A DNA stretch of 64,000 nucleotides, taken from the NCBI GenBank assembly GCA_020055645.1, contig CM034546.1, forward strand, positions 58,342,001 through 58,406,000. Reading direction: 5' to 3'. The stretch is from Tomocerus qinae (Eukaryota > Arthropoda > Collembola > Entomobryomorpha > Tomoceridae). The stretch's first letter is position 1. Each line of letters starts with the position of its first letter. Below are positions 38,590 to 49,610 of the stretch, one piece after another. The position numbers were made by a program, and so were the translations under genes. The notes beneath the pieces were generated by a model. It was not told the DNA's origin. It was given only the letters and a program-made list of their open reading frames with translations, and made no database searches.

Positions 38590-38947
38590 ATGTGACAGAA
38601 TGAGAAATGAAAGTGCACTTTTTTCACAATATCATATCAAACAGCTAAATAAATAAGCATAATTTTTGTATCATGATGAATTTCATTGCAATTGATGAAA
38701 ATAAGTATATTATTTGAAAAATTATTCAAGACCCTTCAACAATAATGTCATTTTTATGTTTCATATAATTTGATGCTTAAAATGCAAAACTAGCATCTTA
38801 ATTTACATGTTAATGACTTTAAACAGTCCAAAGTCCATGAATAAAGTGAACAAAGAAAATGTAAATTTTGAGGGGAAGGAATTACCATAAGGGGCTGCTA
38901 TTGATGATAGAAACAAAGGAACAAAGCACTACATTGTACTTTGCACT

Positions 38948-41900
38948 ATGAACTTTATACTCCAGGACGACAGGATGTTGATAGAAACAAAGGAACAAAG
39001 CATTGCACTTTGCACTATGAACTTTATACTCCAGGACGACAGGATGTCTCCAATAAGTACGCCATTTTTAAGAAATTTGAATTTTGAAAGTGCTTCCATG
39101 ACATTTCTTTGTTCTCAAAAAGTATTTAAAGGGGACCCTGATGGAAATTACAATCAGTATTCCAACCGACTTGGTCAAGGAACATTCTCTCCAATCCTCC
39201 TCCTGATTTTTATTGGACTTTTTTTACTCACTTCAATCGTCATGGAGCACACCGAATTGAAAAGTGTAAAACCAGAACACAATTGGATGGATTCCTTTTC
39301 GGACAATGGGACACCTCTGCCGCCACCTCTAAAGCACGACCAGGTAAATTTTTATAATAATAATCATTGGTCCATTTTTTAGAAATTAATTTAAATTTAC
39401 ATTTACATTAAAATCACACATTAAAAGCATTTACATTCATTTAATATTTTACTCTTTGTACTTTTCCAGCATTTCTTTATGACTCCAAAGCCATGCGAAT
39501 CCGTGATTTACCCTCGTTTGGATTTTGGAACAGAATTATTATCGACAAACGAAAATCAGGTATATAAAATTATTTAAAGTTATAATAATTAATAGAAATA
39601 ATTTAGATTAGTAATTGGTTAATTTGTAGTTAAATTCTAAATGCAATTCTATGATGTCTTTTAGTCTTTCGATTTCTTTGAAAATCTTCCTGACGTGGAC
39701 ACTCAATTACTGGCATCTAACTTTCCGGAGGAAATAGACATTCCTTTGTCTAATCGATGGCCATCAACACTTTTGGGACCTTGGGGAAAAATTTCGCTTG
39801 CCGAGAGGACCAGCTACGACTTTTGGGCTGACATTGGATTACCTCCATCTTTTATCCAACTGTATTCAACGAAAACCAAAAAGGAGGTATTTCTTTAATT
39901 TTATTATTTTCGAACTAAAAATTTCCAAAGGAAATAACACAATGTATGTTTGTCCAAGTTTTTTACCTTTAAATAATAATTCTTTAATTCATTAGTACGC
40001 CGCTTTCTCCACCAATCCACAAAAGCTGGACTCCAACTTATTCGCTGCAAAGATTCCAGAAGATGTACCAACTCCTTTATCCAGTAATCCGGGGAGCTCA
40101 AAAAATCTGGAAGTAGAAGTTTCAAAAGAAACTTTTTCCAAGACTCCGTCTACATCTTACTCCGAACTAATTTCAGCAAAAACTAAAATGCAGGTAAATA
40201 AATCATTTTTTATTACTCTTCCGGTGCCTTATGATTTTTAATAATACGAATAACACAAAGCATTATTAGTTAAATGGTGTAATAATATACTTCAACTCCT
40301 CTAAAGAAGTAATAATTTTTGCATTCAATAATTTTTCAGCATTATAAGATTTTTGAAAGTCTTCGTGACTTGGATAGAAACCTCATGGAGTCACAAGTTT
40401 TGGAAGAAATATGCACTCGGTTAACTAATCCTTACTCCTCGGATCATCCTGAAGCTTCAGCAGAATTTCCTATCGCATTAAGGAGCAGATACAACTTTTG
40501 TACTGACAGTCAGTTGGAAGAGCACGAGGTACATTTTTAATTCAATTACATGGTAATAATTTCATATAAGTCAAACTGGGAACAAAAATATATCTTTTAG
40601 TACTAATTCCTTAATTTTACAAATTTTTAGTCTTTTGTCGCAAATCCTTCGGACCAGGATACTGACCACCCGGAATATGAACGTTTGGAAGAAATACGCC
40701 CTTCTTCACCAAATCAGCGGACTCCAAGCTGTAATGAAACTCCAATTCAGATTCCTGTCGGGGAAAGGAACGTGTCCACTTTTTGTTTTGAAAATGAGTG
40801 GCATCCGCTTCCATGTTCCTCCCAAGTAATTTCGATAAATCATGAAAACCAGGTATATTTTTAACTATTTTTATAGCTATGATTTCTAAGGACAAATTTT
40901 AACTGCTAAAAACGTTAATGTACATTCTCAACAATAATTTTAATTTTTTTAACTTGATCAGTGGTCTCCTGAATATCCTGAAGATACAGAAGAAATTTCT
41001 TTCGTTGAGAGAAGCAACTATAATATGTGGAATATCTCCCAGCCTCATCCGACCATCTCCTGCTACACAATTCTGAAATATCAATTTGTCGGCGACGTCT
41101 ACTTTTACTTGGACTACGGCGAAGAAACGACTTTTTTAACACCTTCATTTCAAATTACAGTCCTGGATCCTAATAATTGCCCTCTCCATGTTGAAGCATC
41201 CCTGGAAGAGTTTCCACAATTAAGCCGGTTCATCTTTACCTTCCATGCTTGTACTCTTGGATACTACTCCGTTTCCATTTTGGATTGTCCATTGAATTTC
41301 CATATCCACGGAAGTCCTCTCATCATTCCGGTCTCCAGGAATTACAGATTAAAACTTCCACCTCGTGTCTTTTCTGATGTAGTCAAAAAATGTTGGGGAA
41401 TCGCCTACAGTCATTCCGTGGAGCGGGTACGTATTATTTTCTATAGTCTGTGATAAATCTTATAGTAGTTAATTTAGACCCATGTTTTTAAATTTATTAT
41501 TTAGTATATATTTATATTATATTACTATATCATATTTACATTATTTATTTATTATTTTATTATTTAAATCCATTTAAATCCATGTCACAACTTTAATTAA
41601 TACATTGGTATTTATTCTTGCGTTACTAATTATTATCATTAGGTGTATGTGGCTGATCGAAGCACCGCTCAAGTTTTCATCTTCAATCGGGATGGGTCGT
41701 TGTATAAATGCTTCGGTGGTCGCGGTTCTGGACGCAGCCGATTTCTTCGACCTACTGGAATCGCAGTTGATCATCGTAATCATCGCCTCATCATCTCTGA
41801 CAAAGATAACCACCGAATCTGTGTTTACACTCTGGAGGGCCGTTTAATTTTCTCCTTTGGTCAAAAAGGACACAAGAATGGAGAATTTAACTTCCCGTGG

Positions 41901-42477
41901 GGAGTCGCCGTATCTCCAAAGGATAGCAGCATCGTCATCGCCGATTCTCGGAATCATCGCATCCAACTTTTCGACGAATACGGACAATTCATCCGCAAGT
42001 ATGGCGTCTTTGAAACAAATCCGTTCGGGTACAAGACTGAATTCAACTATCCTCGAGGAGTTTGTTTCGATAACCTCGGTAAGTCGGCTCATTTCATTCC
42101 GATCCATGAAATCATTCATTACACATTCAGAAAATAAGTTTGTACTTTATTCTACTACAGGAGACACTGTTTATGTCACGGACTTCAATATTCACGTCGT
42201 CCACAAATTCAATGCTGAACTTACAGAAAAAAGGCGGGTCCCACTTTCACCAAACATGCTGTATCGACCTCAAGGAATTGCCGTCGATCCGGTTGGAAAT
42301 CTTCTCATCTGCGACTCTCGTCACAATTGCATTCGAGTTACCAGTCCAAAAGGAAACCGCATCACAACAATTTATGGTCGCAAAGGGTCATCTTTCTTTC
42401 ATCCTTTGGACATCGATGTAACTCCCACTGGAAAAATCATCGTTGTCGATTTAGTTTCCAACATTCGGGTACTTTAG
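38948..42477 (+). CDS. LIN-41/TRIM71-like filamin-NHL protein with repeated N-terminal exons
   Basis: Nine exons: 38948-39343, 39470-39559, 39665-39886, 39996-40193, 40340-40528, 40631-40852, 40962-41426, 41643-42078 and 42161-42477; 844 aa. The C-terminal third is a six-bladed NHL propeller (WGIAYSHSVERVYVADRS, PWGVAVSPKDSSIVIADSRNHRIQLF, PRGVCFDN, PQGIAVDPVGNLLICDSRHN) most like TRIM71/LIN-41, whose NHL domain binds RNA hairpins. Before it (about 41100-41400) is a filamin-like beta domain. No RING, B-box or coiled coil is found. Exons 3-6 and the start of exon 7 each encode a related unit of about 60 residues (FFENLPDVDTQLL, FSTNPQKLDSNLF, FESLRDLDRNLM; ERTSYDFW, RSRYNFC, ERSNYNMW). Exon 1 contains a hydrophobic helix (SPILLLIFIGLFLL). 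The start is uncertain: the frame is open from 38891, and a 69-bp tandem duplication repeats MNFILQDDRM. Confidence 0.78.
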
Positions 42478-43955
42478 TTTTATTACATGTCGTAGAGTAT
42501 GTTTTGACATTTTACACGTATTTTTACTTTATATGTACATTAACTTTAATTTTGCTAGCTAATTAATGATTCTTATATATTCTTAATGATAATAATCAAT
42601 GTATTCATAAAATTAGTGATATTTATGTAGACTATTACTTTGTTCAACTGACCCGTCATTTAGGGATTGCCGAGACACAGCCAGTAGTACCTATTAAAAT
42701 TATATTAATAACTATAAGCCTTTAATATTCATTATTGATAGTAGATAATTTTTATATGTAAACCCATCGAGAGTCATAATAATAGTACAAACGATAATAC
42801 CAAACATTTACTAATAGCTAGTGATAGTATTAAGTGTAAACCCATAAAAATGATAGTGATAAACATGACATTAATAAATATATACCCGTAGATAGTGATA
42901 GTTGTTATTAGATAGCGATATTTTTATTATTAAATATATATACCTACAAATAATGATGTTATCTGTTATGAATGTACACTTATGGTTAGTGATATTAACA
43001 ACTGGGTGCATTTAATTAATTATATCAACTGTTGTACCTATTTTGAATTTGACGAGATTTATAGTGCCATTTTGGGTTTTGTTACTGATAAGTGTTGAGT
43101 AAATATAGTTATATTTGGAATAGTATTTCTGCGAATAAATTTATGAAAACCTTTAGTAAGCTATATCCGAAATACGAACGATTCGCTCATCTTATTGTCC
43201 TCACCTGGCACCAAGTACAGATTTTAATCATCATTTGAGAAATTCAAAATGCAAAAAGGGGTTTTATTATTTAGTACTTAAGATATCAAAGCTGTTTATG
43301 AATTCCTACTATGTTTGTATAATATTATATACTCGTAGCTGCCAGTTTATGTGACAAAATTTCAAAAGATATAGGCATCCAGCATAGCTATGTGTATTGG
43401 ATAATGTGGGGATCAGGCACGTATTTAGGAATTTAATGGAGGGGGAAGCACTAAATAATACTAAATCGTATTTACAGACATCTATACAAATATTTTATTG
43501 TTTTATCAAGTCTACGATTATAATATAGACATTATGTTTGATAAGCCACTTTGCATAGTAGTCGTGATACATCCACAATTAAGATATTTTATTTATTTTA
43601 AATTAGATACTTTATTTTCTTTTATGTCATCTGTTTTCTGAAATGTTATAACTTTCATTTTATAAGACTACATTTTAATATACTTTTGTGTGAATAATCT
43701 ATTTTAAAGCATCTAAGTTATATTCTAACAGTCAAAGCTCATCACTTACGATTTTAAATGTGGTATTTAAACATATTGCATTACTTTTAGTGCTACTACC
43801 TACTCGAAAGTAATTAAATAGTATACCGCAATATATTTTACATAATTTTCCAGTATATTATATAGTATACTGAGTTTAGGTTGTTTTCTAAATACGAGAC
43901 TGTTGACGGAGTATATTCTCATGACTATGACTGCTTATTTGCTCCGTATGATTTA
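42478..43955. other. AT-rich stretch with degenerate repeats
   Basis: About 42690-42960 holds loosely repeated units with ATAGTGATAGT and TATATACCC. A CAGGCACGTATTTAGGAATTT terminus at 43411 begins another relic MITE. No gene is supported. Confidence 0.45.
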
Positions 43956-46097
43956 CTATTTGTTCAATTCCACACCGGTTTTAAATTTTTTCTGTCTTCG
44001 TTTGTAAAAACAACGATTGAGACAGCAAACTGTAGAGACGAATTTTTTAAAGGCATTAAAAGTCCTAATTCTGTATTCCTTGTAGCAACAAAGCTCGATG
44101 CAAATGACGAGAATGGTGACTGCCGAAGCCAATAGGTAAATGTAAAAGACAAAAGATATATTACTGTCTAATGCAATCGGCTGAAGGGGGTCATACGGTT
44201 TAGTGTTGGTAACCGTGAATATCTTTCTTTTGAGATATTTCATATGCTCCGTATAGGATTTCAATATGGCATGAATTCCAGATTCCATGAGGGACATCAA
44301 TATCTTGGCTGGTTTCGGTTGACCAGCATTCCGATCAATATTCCAGCCGATAATATCGCTAGAAACAATTTCCTCTGCTTTATAAAATTGTCTGTCAGCA
44401 TAATGTTCTTGAAGGTACTCCAACTCTTTATTTATATTGGTGACAAAATCTCCATAAGCAGTTCGATTGCATTTGCAAAGTTCATCTTCAATGGCTTCAT
44501 GAAGGTCAAGATCATTTTCTTTGAATCGTGGAGGGTCAAATTTATTTGCTCTGGTTCGAAATATATGTTTAATTTTGGCAGCCTTTCTTTGATATGTACT
44601 ATTAGCCTTTGCCCTTTGTACTAATCCAGATTGCCAAAATATTCTATAATAAAGTTCGTATTTAAATTTGCTTTTCTGGTATTTTTTGATAGGATAAGAA
44701 GTGAAAGTGACCAATGGAGAAAATATAATAAATTCTCCTTGCTTGAGCTGTAAGAACTCTTTTAGAAATGTTTTTGGATGAGGTGAAATGACATCTGTAA
44801 TGACAATTCCCTTGTAGCTATTGGTAAAAATAACTGTGATGAGTAGCCACGATCCTACGACTAATCTAAAGAATCGTTTTTGTTCCATAACTGCAGGGAA
44901 ATTGAATTGCTCGAGTGTAGTCGATAAAATAATGAAGTAGGAATTATAAGATTTCAAATACATTAACATTTGGTACTTTCTGGCGTATAAATGCAATAGC
45001 AATGCCAGTATAAATATCTGCGAAATTAGAGCGTACCATAATTCAGGTTGGAAAGGAGTCAAGTAATAATATAGAGAAAATGTCGGTTCGGTATGGCAGG
45101 ACAAGAAAGTAAACCCTTCAAAATTTATAGTAATATGTTTAAAGTAAGGATAGTAGTTACCTCTAAACAAATTATCTGCCATTTTCCCAGGTGGCCCTCC
45201 GAATTCAATCGACGGAAATCTTTCATCATATATACTCAAGTTTGACTCCAATAAAGATCCATTTGCTTGTGACAAAACAATTGTTAGGATCAAATATGGA
45301 AATGATACATCTAAAGGCAGCCGAAAAGGATGTAGAGAAACGTGGTAATCCAGAATCGTTTTGTTTCCATGGTAAATGCTCTGAGAAAATCGCCAGCTTT
45401 TACTTGCGTGTTGATTTGAGAGCGACAAGAAAAGATTTTCTTCCTCAGATGCACTTTTCCATTGGCTATCTTCAATTTTTATAGCTTGTACGTTTTCGCA
45501 TGTATGGCAGTAGAAATACGTCCCGTTTATTACAAATTCCGTTTGATTTTCCATCAAGGTACGTAGTCTAGTCTTCCAAGGATCCAATCGTGTTGTTGTT
45601 AGATGTTTTGCTATACACTTGATTGATCTTTCATTTAAAATATCCACTCCTGATACAATATCGATAAAAATGTTTTTAGGGTTTTGCAAAGCAGGTTTCA
45701 AAAATGAAGACGACCCCTCCCAGTTGTTATACTTCCAAAATCGAGATATTAATTTTAAATCCCGGTCATAGAGGTAATGACAACCAAAATCAGCATTCTC
45801 TGTAAATTCTCCTTCTCCACTATACAGATAAACGTGATAACGACAGAGAATTGGTTTTGTTAGATACAATTCCATTGCCCTACTTGCAAAACCTCTTGCG
45901 TAAATTATTATTGGGAATCTCAGCTCTGTCTCAAACTCAATATAATCAGTTACAAAAATTAATTGACAGTCTTTGATTGTGTTTACCCATTTTGCTAAAC
46001 CATGTATGGGTTTTTGACTCAGTATACATACAAAAAATAATTTTAATAATAAAATCACTTTTAAAAAAGTTTCCATTGCACGGAATTTCATTTTCAA
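43956..46097 (-). CDS. divergent ionotropic-receptor-like protein (IR), intronless
   Basis: Single open frame of 713 aa. A signal-peptide-like start (FLKVILLLKLFFVCILS) may use the ATG at 46097 or one seven codons later. A long extracellular, poorly conserved part contains a cysteine-bearing pseudo-ligand region. The channel core follows: PFQPELWYALISQIFILALLL (first membrane helix after the PF..LW motif), a pore-loop region (TTLEQFNFP), FFRLVVGSWLLITVIFTNSYKGIVITDV (second helix and start of S2), and a last helix near the C-terminus (FYIYLLASAVTILVICIEL). The order M1-P-M2-S2-M3 is that of iGluR-derived IRs, chemosensory ligand-gated channels in protostomes. Glutamate-binding residues are not recognisable, as in divergent IRs. 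The same YKGIV(I/V)TD signature is in the two paralogues at 56.4-64 kb. It appears intact. Confidence 0.77.
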   Translation of the reverse strand: MKMKFRAMETFLKVILLLKLFFVCILSQKPIHGLAKWVNTIKDCQLIFVTDYIEFETELRFPIIIYARGFASRAMELYLTKPILCRYHVYLYSGEGEFTENADFGCHYLYDRDLKLISRFWKYNNWEGSSSFLKPALQNPKNIFIDIVSGVDILNERSIKCIAKHLTTTRLDPWKTRLRTLMENQTEFVINGTYFYCHTCENVQAIKIEDSQWKSASEEENLFLSLSNQHASKSWRFSQSIYHGNKTILDYHVSLHPFRLPLDVSFPYLILTIVLSQANGSLLESNLSIYDERFPSIEFGGPPGKMADNLFRGNYYPYFKHITINFEGFTFLSCHTEPTFSLYYYLTPFQPELWYALISQIFILALLLHLYARKYQMLMYLKSYNSYFIILSTTLEQFNFPAVMEQKRFFRLVVGSWLLITVIFTNSYKGIVITDVISPHPKTFLKEFLQLKQGEFIIFSPLVTFTSYPIKKYQKSKFKYELYYRIFWQSGLVQRAKANSTYQRKAAKIKHIFRTRANKFDPPRFKENDLDLHEAIEDELCKCNRTAYGDFVTNINKELEYLQEHYADRQFYKAEEIVSSDIIGWNIDRNAGQPKPAKILMSLMESGIHAILKSYTEHMKYLKRKIFTVTNTKPYDPLQPIALDSNISFVFYIYLLASAVTILVICIELCCYKEYRIRTFNAFKKFVSTVCCLNRCFYKRRQKKFKTGVELNK

Positions 46098-47916
46098 ACT
46101 GATAAATGTGTAAAATGTTATAGCAAAGAGGGAAAGAGCTGAATTTCTGTTAGTTAGATATTACATTTTTTTAAATTCACGTGTATAATAAGGATAGAAT
46201 TGAGAGTTGGGAATTAAAAAGTAACAGAAGACTTATAGGTATGTGGCGACACTTTAATATTTTAAGTTGTTTTGCTATTTCTCCCTAACATAGCTCATTT
46301 TATATGTTTACTTCGCTTAAAGATTCGTGACGGCCTTAAGATAAAAAATTTGAATTAAACATTTATTAAACAATGCTTCATATTATCACCCTAGAAAACA
46401 TGTATAGTGGGTTTGAAAGCATTAAGCAAATTGTGTCATGCATAAACTCAGAAGAAATAGCAAAACTGCGCCCTTTTACTGGGAAAGGAACTTATGAGAC
46501 AATATACATCCGTTTTTAAGCTTGGTTATTTAAATTCTAACAGCGGCAGCCGAGCCATACAAAATAAACATAGAATGAACCTACCATGTGTATGCATAAT
46601 ATATATGTTATTGGCTCACAACATCAATATATTATTCACTTAATCTACGTAGATGGTAAAGCAGTTTTAATAATATATTATGTCTTTATGAATTTGCAAT
46701 GCAATGGTTAGATTCAACAGTTATTCTCATAATGTGGAAGTATGGAACAGAAAAACCAAGGAAATGAGAAAGGAGACACAATTTAAAAGATTGGGGCAAC
46801 CAATTCATAATTAATTACTCATTTAAGCATGCAGGAGATATCCGTATTTGCTTTTCGCCCATGCATGCAATTCAAAAGTAGTTGCTATATAATACCTAAA
46901 TACCTATCCTTCGCCTATTACCAGAAAAATTCTTATGACAGCTCATTAGCAAGAATTTCAGATTTTGAAAAAAGATTTTTTAAAACAGATGCATTGAGAG
47001 ATGCAATGCAATTACAGTAGACCATTAACCATGGACATTTAAAATAGAATATAAAGTCGATGCCGAAATATGAATGTGTGCATTGGGCTGTCTAGCCCAA
47101 TGCAATACTAATTAGGATTTGGGCCCTCCAAACTTGTGACCTGCCTTCTAAACGCTGCATGAAGTTGATAAGACATAGCTATATACTAGATATAAGTTTA
47201 AACAAATATTATGAAATCATAAATTGAAATATTTCTTTACTATTATTCCATTTCCCAAACAGTCATCTTAAAACAAATGGTAGACTAGTTACATGTAAGT
47301 AATGAAGTAGCAATCCCATACTCTCTTCTCACATTCCTCTCATCTATTTTCACGTGGAAAATGTTATCTAAAATTAATTCAATTCCTTTAGAGATTAATT
47401 TATTTCCAAATATAAATCAAACTATATGAAACTGAATTGAAATTACCAAAGTAGACTTCCACTTCAAGGTATGATAATACGAGTTGAAGGAGCAATATGA
47501 ATAATTGCTGCATTCTGAGATGATGACGACCAGAACTGTAATTAAGGCTTCTTTTGATTATCCCGAGTTTTTTCATATTGTTTGTATCTACAATAAATCA
47601 ATTAGCATTAAACATTTGTAGATAAATACAGTTGAGTAAACAAAACATAAGCATTTCCTTTAATTTTACATGACAGTTGTACATATTATCTATCTCTAAG
47701 TATTAATAGAGGTTTCCCACAATTAGTGACCAAATTAAATTAACCAAATTAATATGAATAGGTATTGAAATGACTCCAATACATGTCTGTATTATCCTGG
47801 AGTTGTGGGAAAATGTTTATTGTATATTCAGAAAAATATTAATTGGGTAAGTGATAGTAGGCTGATCTTACAGTCATCAAAATATCTTTGTAAATTATAT
47901 AATTTTATAGTAAAAT
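46098..47916. other. AT-rich intergenic stretch
   Basis: No gene, RNA or clear repeat recognised. Confidence 0.45.
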
Positions 47917-48129
47917 TCAAAATAGCCAATTAATGAACTTTAAACACCGATATTCATTGATGAAGGCGTTAACTTCTTGTGAATGAGCAGACTCTGGGGG
48001 ATATAGTTTTTCTTTCGTTGTCACTATATAACCTTCGAATAAATTGGCCTGGCTGCAGAAATAAAATACTCCGGCTGGAAACGTCACACACATTGCCAAC
48101 TTGAAAACTTGTAACTGCCAATTTCCCAT
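47917..48129 (-). CDS. PET100: PET100-like cytochrome c oxidase assembly factor
   Basis: Single exon, 70 aa. It begins MGNWQLQVFKLAMCVTFPAG, closely matching the PET100 opening (MG..KLE.F.M...FPV), with the single membrane helix formed by this region. NQ/SQA..FE (here SQANLFEGYI) and the family's (L/M)(W/Y)PPE motif (KLYPPESAHS) follow in order, then a charged helix. PET100 is a small inner mitochondrial membrane protein needed for complex IV assembly and is usually 70-75 residues, so the length fits. A TATGTAG just before the ATG could be a splice acceptor from an upstream leader exon. The gene stands alone between chemoreceptor genes. Confidence 0.85.
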   Translation of the reverse strand: MGNWQLQVFKLAMCVTFPAGVFYFCSQANLFEGYIVTTKEKLYPPESAHSQEVNAFINEYRCLKFINWLF

Positions 48130-49610
48130 CTACATAAACATGGACCAAAGAATTATAACGAGAGTACAGAGCAAGCAACATACACACATATTATTATGGC
48201 AAAACCGCAGTACAAAATATTGAAAATTGAAACAGAAATCGCTTACTTAAATGTCAATGTAATATATTTATATTTTAGACATTAATGTTATTACCTTAGC
48301 GCTTAATGCTTAAAGTCCACGAATAATCCCTATCATTATTTGAAATACAACTTTACAAAAGGACGAAATAAAAGAAATGATCCAAATCGATGTTTTTATA
48401 AAATTATGGTAATCACAAAAATTTCCGGCAAGAAATGCTGAATGCAAGAAAAGAAGAAAATTGAATTTTGCGGGGAAAAGCATGATGATAATGGAAGAAG
48501 AGATCGCAGCGTTCCTTGGTATCAGACGATGGGGTAACACAAGGCAATGAAGTATTTCCTCATATTTTATTTTATGTAATATTTATAACTTTATTATTTA
48601 AGATAGTTTATCCTCTCTGTACATTGTGTATTTATAGAACTACCACTCCTTCTGTCTGTGTGGAACTTTTCATGGTGGAAAAGAATTAAATGGGAAGACC
48701 TAATTTATAAGTGCGTTATATATAAGGTTTGACGAATCTATGTGCTATGCAATAAATGCCCTAGAAATGACAAAAATTAGCAAAATTTCATTCAGCCGAT
48801 TCCATTTTACGATGGAGTTACGCTTAACACGAACAGGATTGCATTAAAAACTTATTGGTTAATACACATTTTTTAATAAGTAAATTCGGCAAAGTTTTAA
48901 TTAGGATTACGTTATATGTTACGCGAACGTTATATTCTACTTCCACTTAAGGCTTTAGGACAAGATGGAAAAACAAAGTTCAAACTCAATGACTCAACGA
49001 CTTCCCTTCTATTCATTCTTGCATTCATTATCAGCAATCTAAATTTTTGATAATGCATAAAATAAATATGCATAAAAAGTGGTAATCTACCTATGCAGTA
49101 ACTTAGAGAGAGGAATGACACAAGTAAAAGTAACGCTATATCGTTCTTGAAGGTGCGATATCTTAAATTAAATGCAGTATAAGGCGTACTGACAAAAGGC
49201 TATGAAGTGTTCTTATAAAGTGTTGACAAGAAGGGGTACAATTTGTTGACAAAAATCGCCTAAAATGTTGTTGAAATACAGAGACGTCAAAAAGGTGTTG
49301 AGAATTAGGGCTCTTCCCCTTTAAGTATAATACTCTATAAGGTGAGTATAACTTTTTACATTCAATGAGAAAATAATATTAGTATACTATACTGTTAGAC
49401 ACAATAAGTAATATCAGCATTGATTTTATTGATTATCAGACTACTTTATCACGTATTTATTCTGTCATATTCAATGCCAAAGTCATGCACCCAAGTTCAG
49501 GGAAGTATTGACCGACAAAAAATAATTATAAATAAACTATTACATTTATGGTTGGAATAATAATAAACAACATGAAATCTTACTAAATACAATCTACAGC
49601 CTTTTGATAA
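48130..49610. other. AT-rich intergenic stretch
   Basis: Nothing recognisable. The tandem duplication begins at its right edge. Confidence 0.45.

Larger units (their letters stand above)
37081..38890. other. intergenic stretch with relics
   Basis: Two items are described separately: a retropepsin-like relic near 37680-38200 and a fold-back MITE at 38297-38589. No host gene is supported in the rest. I searched it for RING or B-box exons of the downstream NHL gene and found none. Confidence 0.4.
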
